A stretch of DNA of 64,000 bases from Lichenicola sp964236105 (GTDB lineage Bacteria; Pseudomonadota; Alphaproteobacteria; Acetobacterales; Acetobacteraceae): contig CAXSBC010000003.1 in the NCBI GenBank assembly GCA_964236105.1, forward strand, positions 382,130 through 446,129, read 5' to 3'. Position numbers and translations under genes: made by a program. A model generated the notes under the pieces. It did not search any database and was not told the origin of the DNA. It was given only the letters and a program-made list of their open reading frames with translations. Below, one piece after another: positions 54,988-63,817 of this stretch; position 1 is the stretch's first letter, and every line of letters starts with the position of its first letter.

Positions 54988-55157
54988 GTCGGCACTTCCT
55001 GTTTCGCCAGATCCTTTTTCTGGTTAAAGGGGGAGTGCCATGGTCAGAAGTCATGCGTATGTCGGACAGTCGACGACTTGCTTGCTGTGTTGCACTCGGG
55101 GAACTGGGTGGTCAGGTTTTTGATTGGACCACGTTGAGCTGGTCCATCAGCGTCTGA
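54984..55157 (+). CDS. -1 frameshift extension of the tail assembly chaperone
   Basis: If ribosomes slip back one base on A-AAA-AAC (54978-54984), translation continues past the stop at 54985 to TGA 55155-55157 and adds about 57 residues: LSRHFLFRQILFLVKGGVPW, SEVMRMSDSRRLACCVALGE, then LGGQVFDWTTLSWSISV. The extension has normal, phage-like composition with the Trp and Leu-rich character of G/T-type extensions. The long product would be about 166 residues. The segment has no start of its own with a ribosome site, which supports frameshifting. Confidence 0.75.
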   Translation: MSRHFLFRQILFLVKGGVPWSEVMRMSDSRRLACCVALGELGGQVFDWTTLSWSISV

Positions 55158-55181
55158 TTTGGCGGCATTATAACAGGGAGC

Positions 55182-56483
55182 ATGATCTTGATCTTATCCC
55201 ATCGTATGGCTTGTTCCCTACTAAATCACAAGCAGATGACCGCCTACAATCCGGGTTCGAAAACAAGAACATCCATCACGTCGATGATGGAGCGCGATGT
55301 AAGTCTGCGTCGGCATCAGATATTAGCGCTGCTCCAGAGACTGATCCGTGCCGGCAGCCGGCGGCAGATTGCTCTTCCAGTAGAAATAAACCGAGAAGAC
55401 GTCGCAGCTGATCTGCCGATCCCAAACGCCGATCCGCTGCTCTTGGCAGCCAGTGCTGCCGGTACTACAGGAACAGTGATGCCCGGGTCGATCGCTGTCA
55501 ATAAATTGCAAAATCTACCGGCCGAAAAAGTACCGAGGATGGTGGCTCTTGCCACTGCACAAGCGAAAAAATCGTCATTACCCAATAAGGTTGACTTGCA
55601 GCTTGGGCAGCTCAAACGGCAAACGGCCGAGCAAGCTGAAACCGGCCCAACATCTAGAGGTCATCGGTCGTCGGTTACGACAGGTCTCTCCAATCTAGGG
55701 AAAGCTTCAGCATTATCAATTCCAGTAACGAATGTTTTGAAGCGAACGACAACAACGCCCTCGGCGCTTGATTCTCTCGGCGAGCAAACACAGGCCGTTC
55801 AGGCTGGAAAGGGACGTCCGAGACAGGAAATCAATATACCTGCTGCGCTAGGCTTAGCTGTAAAACAAAATGCATATTTATCGGGCAGCACCAGAGGTTT
55901 AAGTTCCTTGAATGCTGAAGCTGGTCACCGAGAGATCAGTAATCTGCCCAGCGGTTTTACCGAGCAGACAGCGTTGCAGTTGGCGATGGCGCCTTCTGGT
56001 CGGTCAAACAAGATAGAGGGGCCGATGAGCCAGATCGGGGGTGCCCGTGATGTGATGTTGCCGCTTGTCGGATCGGCTGTCGGATCTCGTGGTACGCCAA
56101 TGTCAGGAGGCGCTATAGCGAACGAACCGTCACCAAGTGGCGGGCTGGTCTTAAAATCGATGGATGCTCTACAGCAGTGTGCTGTTCCGGCTCCGCTGCC
56201 ACGGACGGTGACAGCTGAGCCGAAGCGCGGCTTCCCGACTGGAAGCGGACCTGCTGATGGCCCTGCCAATCATGGCCCGGTCGGAAGATACAGCGGTCAA
56301 GCATCGGAAGGGGAGCCAGCGTTCGTGGTCAATCTAACTGGCGATGTCATCATTGATGGACGAAGGCTTGGCCGGATCACGGCATCGTCTCAAGCTCGTG
56401 AGGCGTCTTTGCCGGCTCGGGGACCGTCACGTGTCAATCTCCGCGCTGTTCCGATCTACTCAGGAACGCAGATCCCCGGATGA
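55182..56483 (+). CDS. Putative tape-measure/tail-length protein
   Basis: 433 residues. The sequence is helical and low-complexity, rich in Ser, Ala, Gln, Leu and Gly with no membrane segment, and ends in a beta-type closing stretch, FVVNLTGDVIIDGRRLGRIT, seen at the end of several small tape-measure proteins. It occupies the tape-measure position after the frameshifted chaperone. It is short for a tape measure, which would imply a short tail. An ATG at 55182 has GGGAG only 1 base away; a start further in (55206) is possible. Confidence 0.55.
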   Translation: MILILSHRMACSLLNHKQMTAYNPGSKTRTSITSMMERDVSLRRHQILALLQRLIRAGSRRQIALPVEINREDVAADLPIPNADPLLLAASAAGTTGTVMPGSIAVNKLQNLPAEKVPRMVALATAQAKKSSLPNKVDLQLGQLKRQTAEQAETGPTSRGHRSSVTTGLSNLGKASALSIPVTNVLKRTTTTPSALDSLGEQTQAVQAGKGRPRQEINIPAALGLAVKQNAYLSGSTRGLSSLNAEAGHREISNLPSGFTEQTALQLAMAPSGRSNKIEGPMSQIGGARDVMLPLVGSAVGSRGTPMSGGAIANEPSPSGGLVLKSMDALQQCAVPAPLPRTVTAEPKRGFPTGSGPADGPANHGPVGRYSGQASEGEPAFVVNLTGDVIIDGRRLGRITASSQAREASLPARGPSRVNLRAVPIYSGTQIPG

Positions 56484-57370
56484 GTGGCTACTTCGGCATC
56501 CTAGCGGCTGATACCAGTTCGCTCCTGGCACAGCCGGCGCCTCTCATCATTGGTGACCTTGTTCTTCAGGGTCATGAAGTTCCCGGCCGGATCAGTATCG
56601 GTGGTGCCCAAAGCGTCACCGTTCATAAGATGCCGGGGGGTCGACGGATCATCGACGCTATGGGCGTCGATGATGGGTCGATTTCATGGCGTGGCGTCTT
56701 TTGCGGACCGGACGCTGCGCAACGGGCGCGAATGCTGGACGTCATGCGGCAACAAGGTGCGCCAAGGGCCCTCAGCTTCGGTGATTACACATTCACCGTG
56801 ATCATCGTGCACTACGAATATGACTACCAAGATCGTGGCGCCATCATTTCCTATCGGCTCAAAAGCGAGATCGTGCCAGACGCGCTTAATCTCGCGGACA
56901 GCACAGTTAGTACCGACTTCGCGGCACAGAGCGACCTGACAATCGGGCAGGGCCTACTTCAGGCGGGAGCAGCCGCGATGTTACTTCAGGCTACCGCGGC
57001 GGGTCGGTCCAGCATGACACAGGTTACGGAATCAGCTTCCGGTCTCAGTTCCTTGGCGACGAGCTTCGGCATGAATGCAGACGCGGCGACATCCATGAAT
57101 ACGCAAGGTCTTGCAGATAGCAAAACGATACAGACGGCTCTTCAGGCAACAGGTACAGCGCTACAGGGCGCAATCCAGGCGGCAGGAACTGGAAGTTTTG
57201 CCGCACCTGCTGCCGGCTTTACGCTCTTTTCATCCTCAGATCTGGCCAAAGCGGCTGCCCAGGCTGCTAGCCTTGCAGCGCTAGTTCGGGCCGCCGGTTA
57301 CCTCAACCGAGCCAGGTCAAATGTTGTATCAGCCTATGCACAGGCACCAGCCCCGCTTATCCACGCATGA
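56480..57370 (+). CDS. Phage baseplate/DNA-circularization-like protein (gpN-type)
   Basis: 296 residues, start overlapping the previous stop (ATGA). The N-terminal domain contains VPGRISIGGAQSVTVHKMPG, SISWRGVFCGPDAAQRARML and GAPRALSFGDYTFTVIIVHY, which matches the family of tail proteins around Mu gp43 / gpN. A ~130-residue Ala/Gln-rich helical C-terminal part follows, with residues alternating like a coiled coil. The next gene encodes a LysM-like X protein, as in P2/Mu-type baseplates. Confidence 0.6.
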   Translation: MSGYFGILAADTSSLLAQPAPLIIGDLVLQGHEVPGRISIGGAQSVTVHKMPGGRRIIDAMGVDDGSISWRGVFCGPDAAQRARMLDVMRQQGAPRALSFGDYTFTVIIVHYEYDYQDRGAIISYRLKSEIVPDALNLADSTVSTDFAAQSDLTIGQGLLQAGAAAMLLQATAAGRSSMTQVTESASGLSSLATSFGMNADAATSMNTQGLADSKTIQTALQATGTALQGAIQAAGTGSFAAPAAGFTLFSSSDLAKAAAQAASLAALVRAAGYLNRARSNVVSAYAQAPAPLIHA

Positions 57371-57378
57371 GGTTAATA

Positions 57379-57564
57379 ATGCGAACGATCATTGTGGCTG
57401 GAACCAACCTGTTCGCTGTAGCCGCCCAGGAACTCGGGGACGCTACTCAATGGTACAGGATCGCGATGTCGAATGATTTGAGCGATCCAATGATCTTCGG
57501 TTTACAGACACTTCAAATTCCTGACCCCGATCCGAACGCGACAGGAGGGCTTCCAAGTGCATGA
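57379..57564 (+). CDS. Phage tail protein X (LysM-like)
   Basis: 61 residues from ATG 57379, which has GAGG 6 bases before it; an ATG at 57367 overlaps the previous gene. The line MRTIIVAGTNLFAVAAQELG then DATQWYRIAMSNDLSDPMIF follows the pattern of gpX, a small LysM-type protein of the baseplate hub. It overlaps the gpD gene by 4 bases. Confidence 0.65.
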   Translation: MRTIIVAGTNLFAVAAQELGDATQWYRIAMSNDLSDPMIFGLQTLQIPDPDPNATGGLPSA

Positions 57565-58652
57565 CGAACAATCTATTGGTTCGGCGACCTCGTGTCCGTC
57601 TGAGCCTCAATGGAACCCCGGTAGTCGGGTGCCGTACGACAGAAATTGTTTCGCCTCGCGGGGCCCAGGCGGCAAGCTTCCGCGTTATAGCAAGTGCCAG
57701 TGATATTACACGAACTCTTGGGGCAGGGTGGGTTGATCAGGACAGGTTGGACGTCTCGATCGACTTCGGATTCCTCCCGCCTTATGCTCTCGAGGGTGAT
57801 TTGACGTGGACTTCGATGATTGTCGGCAATGCCGATCGCATCGTCCTGGATCAGATTACCGGTCTTGTGTCGTTGGATGGACGGGATCACGCGGCACGGT
57901 TGATCGATCTCCCGCTTCAGAACGGATATTTAAATAATACTAGTTCAGAGCTTGCTCAGAAGCTAGCTACGATTTGTAGCCTATCCGCCGACATAGATCA
58001 GACAACGGGTTTAGTTGGACAATATTATCAGATCCAGCACACCAAGAATGCGTTCAGCGGTTTTTCCCGGCACGGCAATGCCTGGGACCTGCTTGCCGAG
58101 CTAGCAGACCTTGAGGGTTATGATCTATGGGTCCGTGGAACCACGCTCTTTTTCAAGCAGCCGGACGCGGGAGGTGGAAACCTCTACGACGTGACCTATA
58201 CCTATCCGCAAGAAGGCATGGCATCACCCACCTTGAGCATCTCCGATCTATCAATGGAGCGTGCGTTTGGGCTGTCGGGAAACTTACAAGTTAAAGTTAC
58301 AAGCTGGAACAGCCGACAACGACGTCAAGTTGTTGGGAATTTTCCAGATGATGCTTCTGAAAATAGCCGCCAGTTTCTTGTTCTGAAACCAAACCTCCTT
58401 CCCGATGAAGCCGAGAAGCTCGCTCAGAATACATATTCACGCCTCAGGGCTCACCAATACGTCATCACCGGTACAATGGCTGGAGAACTCATGCTGAGCC
58501 CACAGCATCGGCTCAGACTTTCTGGCACAGGAACTGGATGGGACAGAGTCTACACGATCGACAGAATCGAGCGAGAGATGTCGTTGGAGGGGGGCTACAT
58601 CCAGCACGTTACCGCACGAAGTGATCCTGACGGAGAGACCAGTGATGGCTGA
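57561..58652 (+). CDS. Phage late control gene D-type protein (baseplate hub)
   Basis: 363 residues. GpD-type proteins form the hub that holds the spike. It begins MTNNLLVRRPRVRLSLNGTP and contains YALEGDLTWTSMIVGNADRI, GNAWDLLAELADLEGYDLWV and SMERAFGLSGNLQVKVTSWN, with the closing HRLRLSGTGTGWDRVYTIDR. The order X-D-V-W-J supports the call. It overlaps X by 4 bases and V by 8 bases. Confidence 0.78.
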   Translation: MTNNLLVRRPRVRLSLNGTPVVGCRTTEIVSPRGAQAASFRVIASASDITRTLGAGWVDQDRLDVSIDFGFLPPYALEGDLTWTSMIVGNADRIVLDQITGLVSLDGRDHAARLIDLPLQNGYLNNTSSELAQKLATICSLSADIDQTTGLVGQYYQIQHTKNAFSGFSRHGNAWDLLAELADLEGYDLWVRGTTLFFKQPDAGGGNLYDVTYTYPQEGMASPTLSISDLSMERAFGLSGNLQVKVTSWNSRQRRQVVGNFPDDASENSRQFLVLKPNLLPDEAEKLAQNTYSRLRAHQYVITGTMAGELMLSPQHRLRLSGTGTGWDRVYTIDRIEREMSLEGGYIQHVTARSDPDGETSDG

Positions 58653-59181
58653 CTGGCTTGAGACGATCAAGCTGCACGCTGCTAAGCAGGCTGGTGCACT
58701 TGGACAACCACGACATGCACTTGTGACAAGTGTTGATGCCGTTTCACATGCGGTCAAAGTGACAATTCAACCTGACGGGATTGAAAGCGGTTGGATACCC
58801 GATGCGGCTGTTGCGACATCGGGTCTGCGGATCGCATGTCCGGCCGAGATTGGAAGCCAAGTTCTTGTGGTCCCAGTCGAGGGTGATGCCGAGCATCCTG
58901 TAGTCGTTGCGCGCGTTTTTGATGTTATTACGATGCCGCCGTTAAGTCCGGCGACAGGCGCTCCAGTACAACCCGGCGAGTTCGGTATCTTCGCCAATGA
59001 TGGAAGCTATGTTCATCTTACAAAGGACAATATTTTCCTCAGAGGCAAGATCGTTGTCGATGGATATCTGCAGGTAAATGGCGATGTGGTGGCAAATGGG
59101 ATAAGTCTGATAAGTCATCAACATATCGGAACGCAGCCTGGGCAAGGTCTTTCTGGCCAACCGGAGCCGATTAGTGGCTGA
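58645..59181 (+). CDS. Phage baseplate spike protein (gpV-like)
   Basis: 178 residues from ATG 58645 (MADWLETIKLHAAKQAGALG). An OB-fold is indicated by GQPRHALVTSVDAVSHAVKV and VLVVPVEGDAEHPVVVARVF, and the C-terminal part is a beta-helix-like string, YVHLTKDNIFLRGKIVVDGY, ending in a SHQHIGTQPG-type metal-binding tip. This tip is the common spike apex of myophage-type tails. Confidence 0.8.
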   Translation: MADWLETIKLHAAKQAGALGQPRHALVTSVDAVSHAVKVTIQPDGIESGWIPDAAVATSGLRIACPAEIGSQVLVVPVEGDAEHPVVVARVFDVITMPPLSPATGAPVQPGEFGIFANDGSYVHLTKDNIFLRGKIVVDGYLQVNGDVVANGISLISHQHIGTQPGQGLSGQPEPISG

Positions 59182-59542
59182 TCTTGCTCATATCATTGGT
59201 GAAGACCTTCAGCTCGGATCTACCGGCGATCTTGCCCTTGTCACCAAAGATGACGAAACCCAACAGCGTGTCCTACATCGATTACTGACAAGTGCTGGAG
59301 CATATATCTGGCATCTCGGATATGGAGCAGGTCTGCCTGGCCTGATCGGCTCAGTCGTATCGCAGCAACAGATTGCGGCGATTATTCGTGCTCAATTGAA
59401 GTTAGAGGCGTCTGTAGCTGCTGTTCCAGAACCTGACGTACTGCTGTCAGGTAGGTTACTCGGAGCAATCTCGGCGACGATAAATTATACAAATAACAAG
59501 TCAAAAAGTAGTCAGGTTCTCGTCCTGCCGATTGGTGATTAG
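59174..59542 (+). CDS. Baseplate wedge protein (gp25/gpW-like)
   Basis: 122 residues starting at GTG 59174, overlapping V by 8 bases. The core QQRVLHRLLTSAGAYIWHLG then YGAGLPGLIGSVVSQQQIAA matches gp25-type wedge proteins, which start sheath polymerisation. No lysozyme catalytic Glu is evident, consistent with the non-enzymatic branch. Confidence 0.78.
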   Translation: MADLAHIIGEDLQLGSTGDLALVTKDDETQQRVLHRLLTSAGAYIWHLGYGAGLPGLIGSVVSQQQIAAIIRAQLKLEASVAAVPEPDVLLSGRLLGAISATINYTNNKSKSSQVLVLPIGD

Positions 59543-60649
59543 ATGCAGTTACCTCTGCAAAATTTCTCAACACTTGTAAATACGATGGCCGCGACCGTTC
59601 AGGGCGCATGTTCCAGTTTGATCGACTTGACCGTGGGTTCAGTGTTACGCGCGATTTTGGAGGCATCGGCATCAGTTGCCTTGTGGTTGCAATATCTGCT
59701 GCTACAAGTCTTGACGATGACGCGACTCGCGACCAGCGTAGGCGTTGACGCAGATAGTTGGGTACAAGATTTCGGCCTAAGTCGTCTCCCGGCAACCGTC
59801 GCTGCTGGTCAAGTCACTCTTTCCTCATTCAATCCAACCTCACAGGCAGCCATCGTTCCAAACGGGGCTACAGTCCGAACCAGCGATGGAATACGAAGCT
59901 TCGTTGTTGTCGGTGGTCCTTATACACGCGCTCTCGGTGTATCGAGTATCGATGTAGAGGTCGAGGCATTAACACTTGGTCTTGATGGAAACGTCCAGAG
60001 CGGCGTCATCACGACCCTAGGAACAGCGATTCCTGGTATCGACACTGTGTTCAATGCCAATGCCCTTGCTGGAGGTACGGCGGCGGAAACAGATGCTGCT
60101 CTTCGTCTCCGTTTTACAAGCTATATTAATACTCGATCTCAGGCGACCGAACAGGCGCTTGCTTACGCCATTGCGTCGGTTCAACAAGGGCTGACCTACA
60201 GCATCCAGGAGAATGTGACGGCTGACGGAACTGCGGTTCCAGGGCATGTTCACGTCATTATTGATGATGGCAGTGGACATCCGGCAGCCAGCATCCTAGC
60301 TGCAGTGGCCGCAGCAATCGATCCTGTCAGACCTGTTGGAACATCAATTTCAGTCGCACCGCCAACGCTGCTGTCTGTCACAATCAATGTAGGTCTGACC
60401 GTCAATAGTTCGGCGAACAGTGTTGCGATACAAGAGGAAGTAGAGGCCATACTGACGAATTATGTCAATATGCTTGGTGTGGGTCAGATTCTTAGAGTTT
60501 CACGCTTGCCAGGACTTTGTTATGATGTAGACAGTAGCATCACGAATGTTCAAAGCCTGACTGTCAATAATGTGACGTCGGATGTTGGTGGTCAGACAGG
60601 AAGCGTCGTCCGTGTCGGAACGATCAATATCACAGTTTCAAGCGAATGA
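59543..60649 (+). CDS. Baseplate J-like protein
   Basis: 368 residues, directly after the wedge. N-terminal features include LIDLTVGSVLRAILEASASV and RLATSVGVDADSWVQDFGLS, and the middle has the Gly-Thr-Asp pattern AGGTAAETDAALRLRFTSYI common in J proteins. The C-terminal part contains VGQILRVSRLPGLCYDVDSS. J connects the hub to the wedge ring. It overlaps the next gene by 4 bases. Confidence 0.85.
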   Translation: MQLPLQNFSTLVNTMAATVQGACSSLIDLTVGSVLRAILEASASVALWLQYLLLQVLTMTRLATSVGVDADSWVQDFGLSRLPATVAAGQVTLSSFNPTSQAAIVPNGATVRTSDGIRSFVVVGGPYTRALGVSSIDVEVEALTLGLDGNVQSGVITTLGTAIPGIDTVFNANALAGGTAAETDAALRLRFTSYINTRSQATEQALAYAIASVQQGLTYSIQENVTADGTAVPGHVHVIIDDGSGHPAASILAAVAAAIDPVRPVGTSISVAPPTLLSVTINVGLTVNSSANSVAIQEEVEAILTNYVNMLGVGQILRVSRLPGLCYDVDSSITNVQSLTVNNVTSDVGGQTGSVVRVGTINITVSSE

Positions 60650-61959
60650 GTGATAATCAAACTAATTCCACAATCACGGGAACAAGCGCGGATATGATCG
60701 GGCGGATGCGGGCGGTAATACCTGCGACGTGGTTCCCTGTAACATCCCCAAATTTATCTGCCAGTGTCACCCCGGTGCTCGATGGGCTACTAGCGGGCCT
60801 GGCTTGGGGATGGTCCTACTGCTATGTTTTAATGAACTTTGCTGTTCAACAGGCTAGGATCAAGACTGCAAGCGGTAATTTTCTTGATATGATTTGCGAG
60901 GATTTCTTTGGCGTCTCAGTTCAACGAAAGTCCAGTGAGACTGATGAAGTATTTCGTAACCGGATTCGTGCAAATCTTTTACTACCACGAGCAACACGTG
61001 AGGCGTTGACCGGCACCATCGTTTCGCTAATCAATAATTCTCCCAATATCTTTGAGCCGCGTAATGCGGCCGATACCGGAGGTTATGGTAGTGGGTCGAG
61101 TTCCAACGCTGGGGGTGGCGGTGGATACGGTACATCGGCCGTCGCTTTGGGCTCTTCCAATATGCCTTTCCAGTATCTATTGACTGTACCGTTTGAAGCA
61201 TGCCGAACTGTGCGAGAGTCGCAGGCAAGCTTCATAGGCCCAAACGAGACGCTTCAAATTGCGCCACGCCATGTTGTCCGGCCTCTCTACTCGGATGGTT
61301 TACCATCGGGCTTCCTGTCGGAGCCACGAGGCTTCAACCTGATCAAGGATAGCGTCGGTTGGACAAGCTGGACGCGATCATCTGCCGAGGCGATAGGACG
61401 TTGGGTTGTCGACCTTGAGGGTGTGGGTGCGTTTTGGGCTGGGAAGCCCGTTCTTCAGATCAGGGTCTATAGCGGAGGACAGGTTATCGGTCCTTCTGTA
61501 ACGGCTTCGACGACAGGTGATGCCGTTACCGGATCGCTTTGGCTTCTACTTCCAATCGACCATAGTTTTCAATCGCTTGATCTAGAAGTTCGCGATGTCA
61601 CTGCTCCAGGCAATGTTGTTAAAGGCTCGGCTGATCTTGCGCTCAGGGGACGATGGCAAAGGCTGATGGCGACGACCTTAGCGGTCGCCAGTTCGGGCAG
61701 AGAGATTTCGATGACGCTTGTCGGCGTGTCGACTGAATTGATGAACTTACCCGTGCTTACCCAATGCTGGCAACTCGAGCCTGGAAATCTTGCAACAAGC
61801 TATATACCAAGCAATCAGCAGATCGGCATTCGGGAAGCAGATAATCTGATCCCGGCGCCGAGCGGCGCATCTATACCGGTTGACCCGCGGAATCTCAACG
61901 AGGCGATCAGCCGCGTTATCCCGGCGGGCAGCATTGCCTGGACGACAATCGCTGGCTAA
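60646..61959 (+). CDS. Tail protein I-like with added C-terminal domain
   Basis: 437 residues. The N-terminal 150 residues fit the wedge component found after J (MIGRMRAVIPATWFPVTSPN, then LDMICEDFFGVSVQRKSSET and EVFRNRIRANLLLPRATREA). A Gly/Ser-rich linker (GSGSSSNAGGGGGYG) then leads to a beta-rich domain of about 200 residues, with PRGFNLIKDSVGWTSWTRSS and WQRLMATTLAVASSGREISM, which looks like a carbohydrate-binding or fibre-attachment jelly roll. It is much longer than classical gpI. Confidence 0.6.
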   Translation: MSDNQTNSTITGTSADMIGRMRAVIPATWFPVTSPNLSASVTPVLDGLLAGLAWGWSYCYVLMNFAVQQARIKTASGNFLDMICEDFFGVSVQRKSSETDEVFRNRIRANLLLPRATREALTGTIVSLINNSPNIFEPRNAADTGGYGSGSSSNAGGGGGYGTSAVALGSSNMPFQYLLTVPFEACRTVRESQASFIGPNETLQIAPRHVVRPLYSDGLPSGFLSEPRGFNLIKDSVGWTSWTRSSAEAIGRWVVDLEGVGAFWAGKPVLQIRVYSGGQVIGPSVTASTTGDAVTGSLWLLLPIDHSFQSLDLEVRDVTAPGNVVKGSADLALRGRWQRLMATTLAVASSGREISMTLVGVSTELMNLPVLTQCWQLEPGNLATSYIPSNQQIGIREADNLIPAPSGASIPVDPRNLNEAISRVIPAGSIAWTTIAG

Positions 61960-62041
61960 TCCAGCAAGCCTGCCTAAGAAAAGGCTTGCCTACCCAAAGC
62001 TGTGATCATCGCGCAAGTGACAGCGTAGCGGAGTAAGGGCG

Positions 62042-63325
62042 TTGGACCGTCAAATCGTCTATGTTGGTGCTATTCCACTGGACACTGACCAACTACTTCA
62101 GTCTCGAAATACAATGATTGCGCTTGGATATCTTACCAAGATGGTAATCGGGGACGGTTCGGTATCTGCGGATGGGCTGTCTTGCACACCCGGCAGTGGC
62201 CTAAATGTCGTTATCGGTCCAGGGAGCATGACGCTTCCCACGGTGATTGATGCGGAAGCGTACGGCGCACTTCCACCTGACAGTGACCCTCTGATCAAGC
62301 TTGGAATCAATACCACCTCAACTGTATTGCCTTTACCAACAACGGGTGAGATACTGATTTCGGCGGCAGTTGTCGAAGCCCAAGCAGGAAGTGCGGCTGT
62401 TTTCTACTATAATGCACAAAATCCGGTACAGACATTGATCGGCGTCCAGGGTAGCGGCGCAGCACAGGCGACCGTGGTGCAACAGCGGGTATCGCTTCTC
62501 GCAACCACCGCTGCAGCCGTTCCATCGGGTTATACGCCGCTTTGGCAGATCATTGTTCCACCGAATGCTTCGGCTGTCGATGCAACGATGATCACCGCGG
62601 CGGCTGGAGCACCTTTCGTGCCAATTAAATTACCCCAAGCTGCGCCGCTTTTATCCCCCGGTTTTATCGGCACACCTACCGCTCCCACACCGATAGTCGG
62701 GGATGCGACCTCGGCTCTCGCGACGACCGCTTTCGTCGCAGCAGCGACGACTCGCAATCGAGTTGCCTGGGGAACAGGTGGAACTTATAACTGGACATGT
62801 CCAACCGGTGTCACAACGATTCTTGTGCGAGCTTGGGCGGCTGGTGGGAGCGGAGGTAATGCTGCCTCTGGTTTCCCGGGCGGTGGTGGCGGTGGGGGTG
62901 GTTATGAGGAGGTGCTGGTTGGCGTCACTGGCGGCACGTCCTACACGGTGCAGATTGGCAACGGTATAAACGGCTCAACTTCAACAAGTTTTGCTACATT
63001 CGTTGCTGTTGGGGGCGGTGTGAATGGCCAAGCCGGGCGCAGTGGTCAAGCAGGTTCTGGCGGCAATCCGGGTATACCGATCATTAACAACATCAACTCG
63101 ATAGCATCACTCGGCATTGGCGGCGGCCAAAGCGGGTTCCAGATCGGGACCATGAGTATTGGAGGTGGCGGTGGTTCGAGTTTTGGTGTGCAGGGAGCGC
63201 CTACTTGTTTTGGCGGAACTAATGGTTCTCCTGGTTTGTGGCCTGGAGGTGGCGGTGCCGGCGGCGCAACCGGGACCGGTGGAAGTGGAGCAGATGGTCT
63301 TATGGTTTTAGAGTGGAATGGCTAG
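62042..63325 (+). CDS. Tail fibre / receptor-binding protein with Gly-rich domain
   Basis: 427 residues from TTG 62042, preceded by GGAG. The N-terminal ~210 residues are beta-rich with YVGAIPLDTDQLLQSRNTMI, likely the attachment part. A short segment STALATTAFVAA-like (ATSALATTAFVAAATTRNRV) resembles a fibre joint. The C-terminal ~190 residues hold a glycine-rich region with runs such as GFPGGGGGGGG and SIGGGGGSS, ending ADGLMVLEWNG, similar to glycine-rich fibre tips. The last gene of the module. Confidence 0.65.
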   Translation: MDRQIVYVGAIPLDTDQLLQSRNTMIALGYLTKMVIGDGSVSADGLSCTPGSGLNVVIGPGSMTLPTVIDAEAYGALPPDSDPLIKLGINTTSTVLPLPTTGEILISAAVVEAQAGSAAVFYYNAQNPVQTLIGVQGSGAAQATVVQQRVSLLATTAAAVPSGYTPLWQIIVPPNASAVDATMITAAAGAPFVPIKLPQAAPLLSPGFIGTPTAPTPIVGDATSALATTAFVAAATTRNRVAWGTGGTYNWTCPTGVTTILVRAWAAGGSGGNAASGFPGGGGGGGGYEEVLVGVTGGTSYTVQIGNGINGSTSTSFATFVAVGGGVNGQAGRSGQAGSGGNPGIPIINNINSIASLGIGGGQSGFQIGTMSIGGGGGSSFGVQGAPTCFGGTNGSPGLWPGGGGAGGATGTGGSGADGLMVLEWNG

Positions 63326-63385
63326 CCCATCTTATTCAGCGCGTTGAGGCCTGACTGTGTGCTGAGCGGCGGACGTGGTTGAGCC

Positions 63386-63793
63386 TTGCGCCGACTTCGT
63401 TGCGGTCTGATTGGAGGTGTCGGGCACGCACGCGGCTCGCGCCGGGCGCTGCGGCTCATGCGCGAGAACGACCTGCTGGCACCCGGGCGTGTCGGCCAGC
63501 CGCGCGGACCGCGCAACCACGATGGCAGCATCATTCCCGATACCATCGACACCATGTGGGGCACCGACATGACCACGACCTGGACCGCCGAGGGCCAGGT
63601 CGCGGTCTTCGTTGCCGTTGACCACTACAGCGCCGGGTGCGTCGGCATCCATGCCGCCCGGCGTGGCACCCGGTTCGAAGCGCTCGAACCGCTGCGTCAG
63701 GGCGTGCGGCAGCATTTCGGTGCCATCGGCAAGGACGTCGCCCATGGCCTCTTCGTCCGTGTCCGCCCGGTGAGCACCGTCTTGCCGGCCTGA
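63386..63793 (+). pseudogene. IS3-type transposase fragment (DDE, incomplete)
   Basis: The first two catalytic acidic residues are visible in DTMWGTDMTTTWT and FVAVDHYSAGCVG, along with RRALRLMRENDLLAPGRVGQ and TRFEALEPLRQGVRQHFGAI. After HGLFVR the family pattern (the RHDHG region) is lost and the frame ends early, so the third catalytic residue and the C-terminus are gone. The N-terminal part is also missing. Higher GC marks this as outside the phage-like module. Confidence 0.75.
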
Positions 63794-63817
63794 GGTGAGG
63801 GCGCTTTGCTTAGCCTC

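Larger units (their letters stand above)
40787..63325 (+). mobile_element. Prophage-like structural module with contractile tail
   Basis: About 22 kb on one strand in standard order: regulators, terminase (with intein), portal, scaffold, capsid, neck, sheath, tube, frameshifted chaperone, tape-measure candidate, hub, spike, gp25-like wedge, J, I-like and fibre. GC content is visibly lower than in the flanks, most clearly from 54 to 62 kb. No integrase, repressor, replication, holin or endolysin gene is seen. Borders are approximate: tRNA-Ser(GCT) at the left and transposase remnants at the right. Confidence 0.85.
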
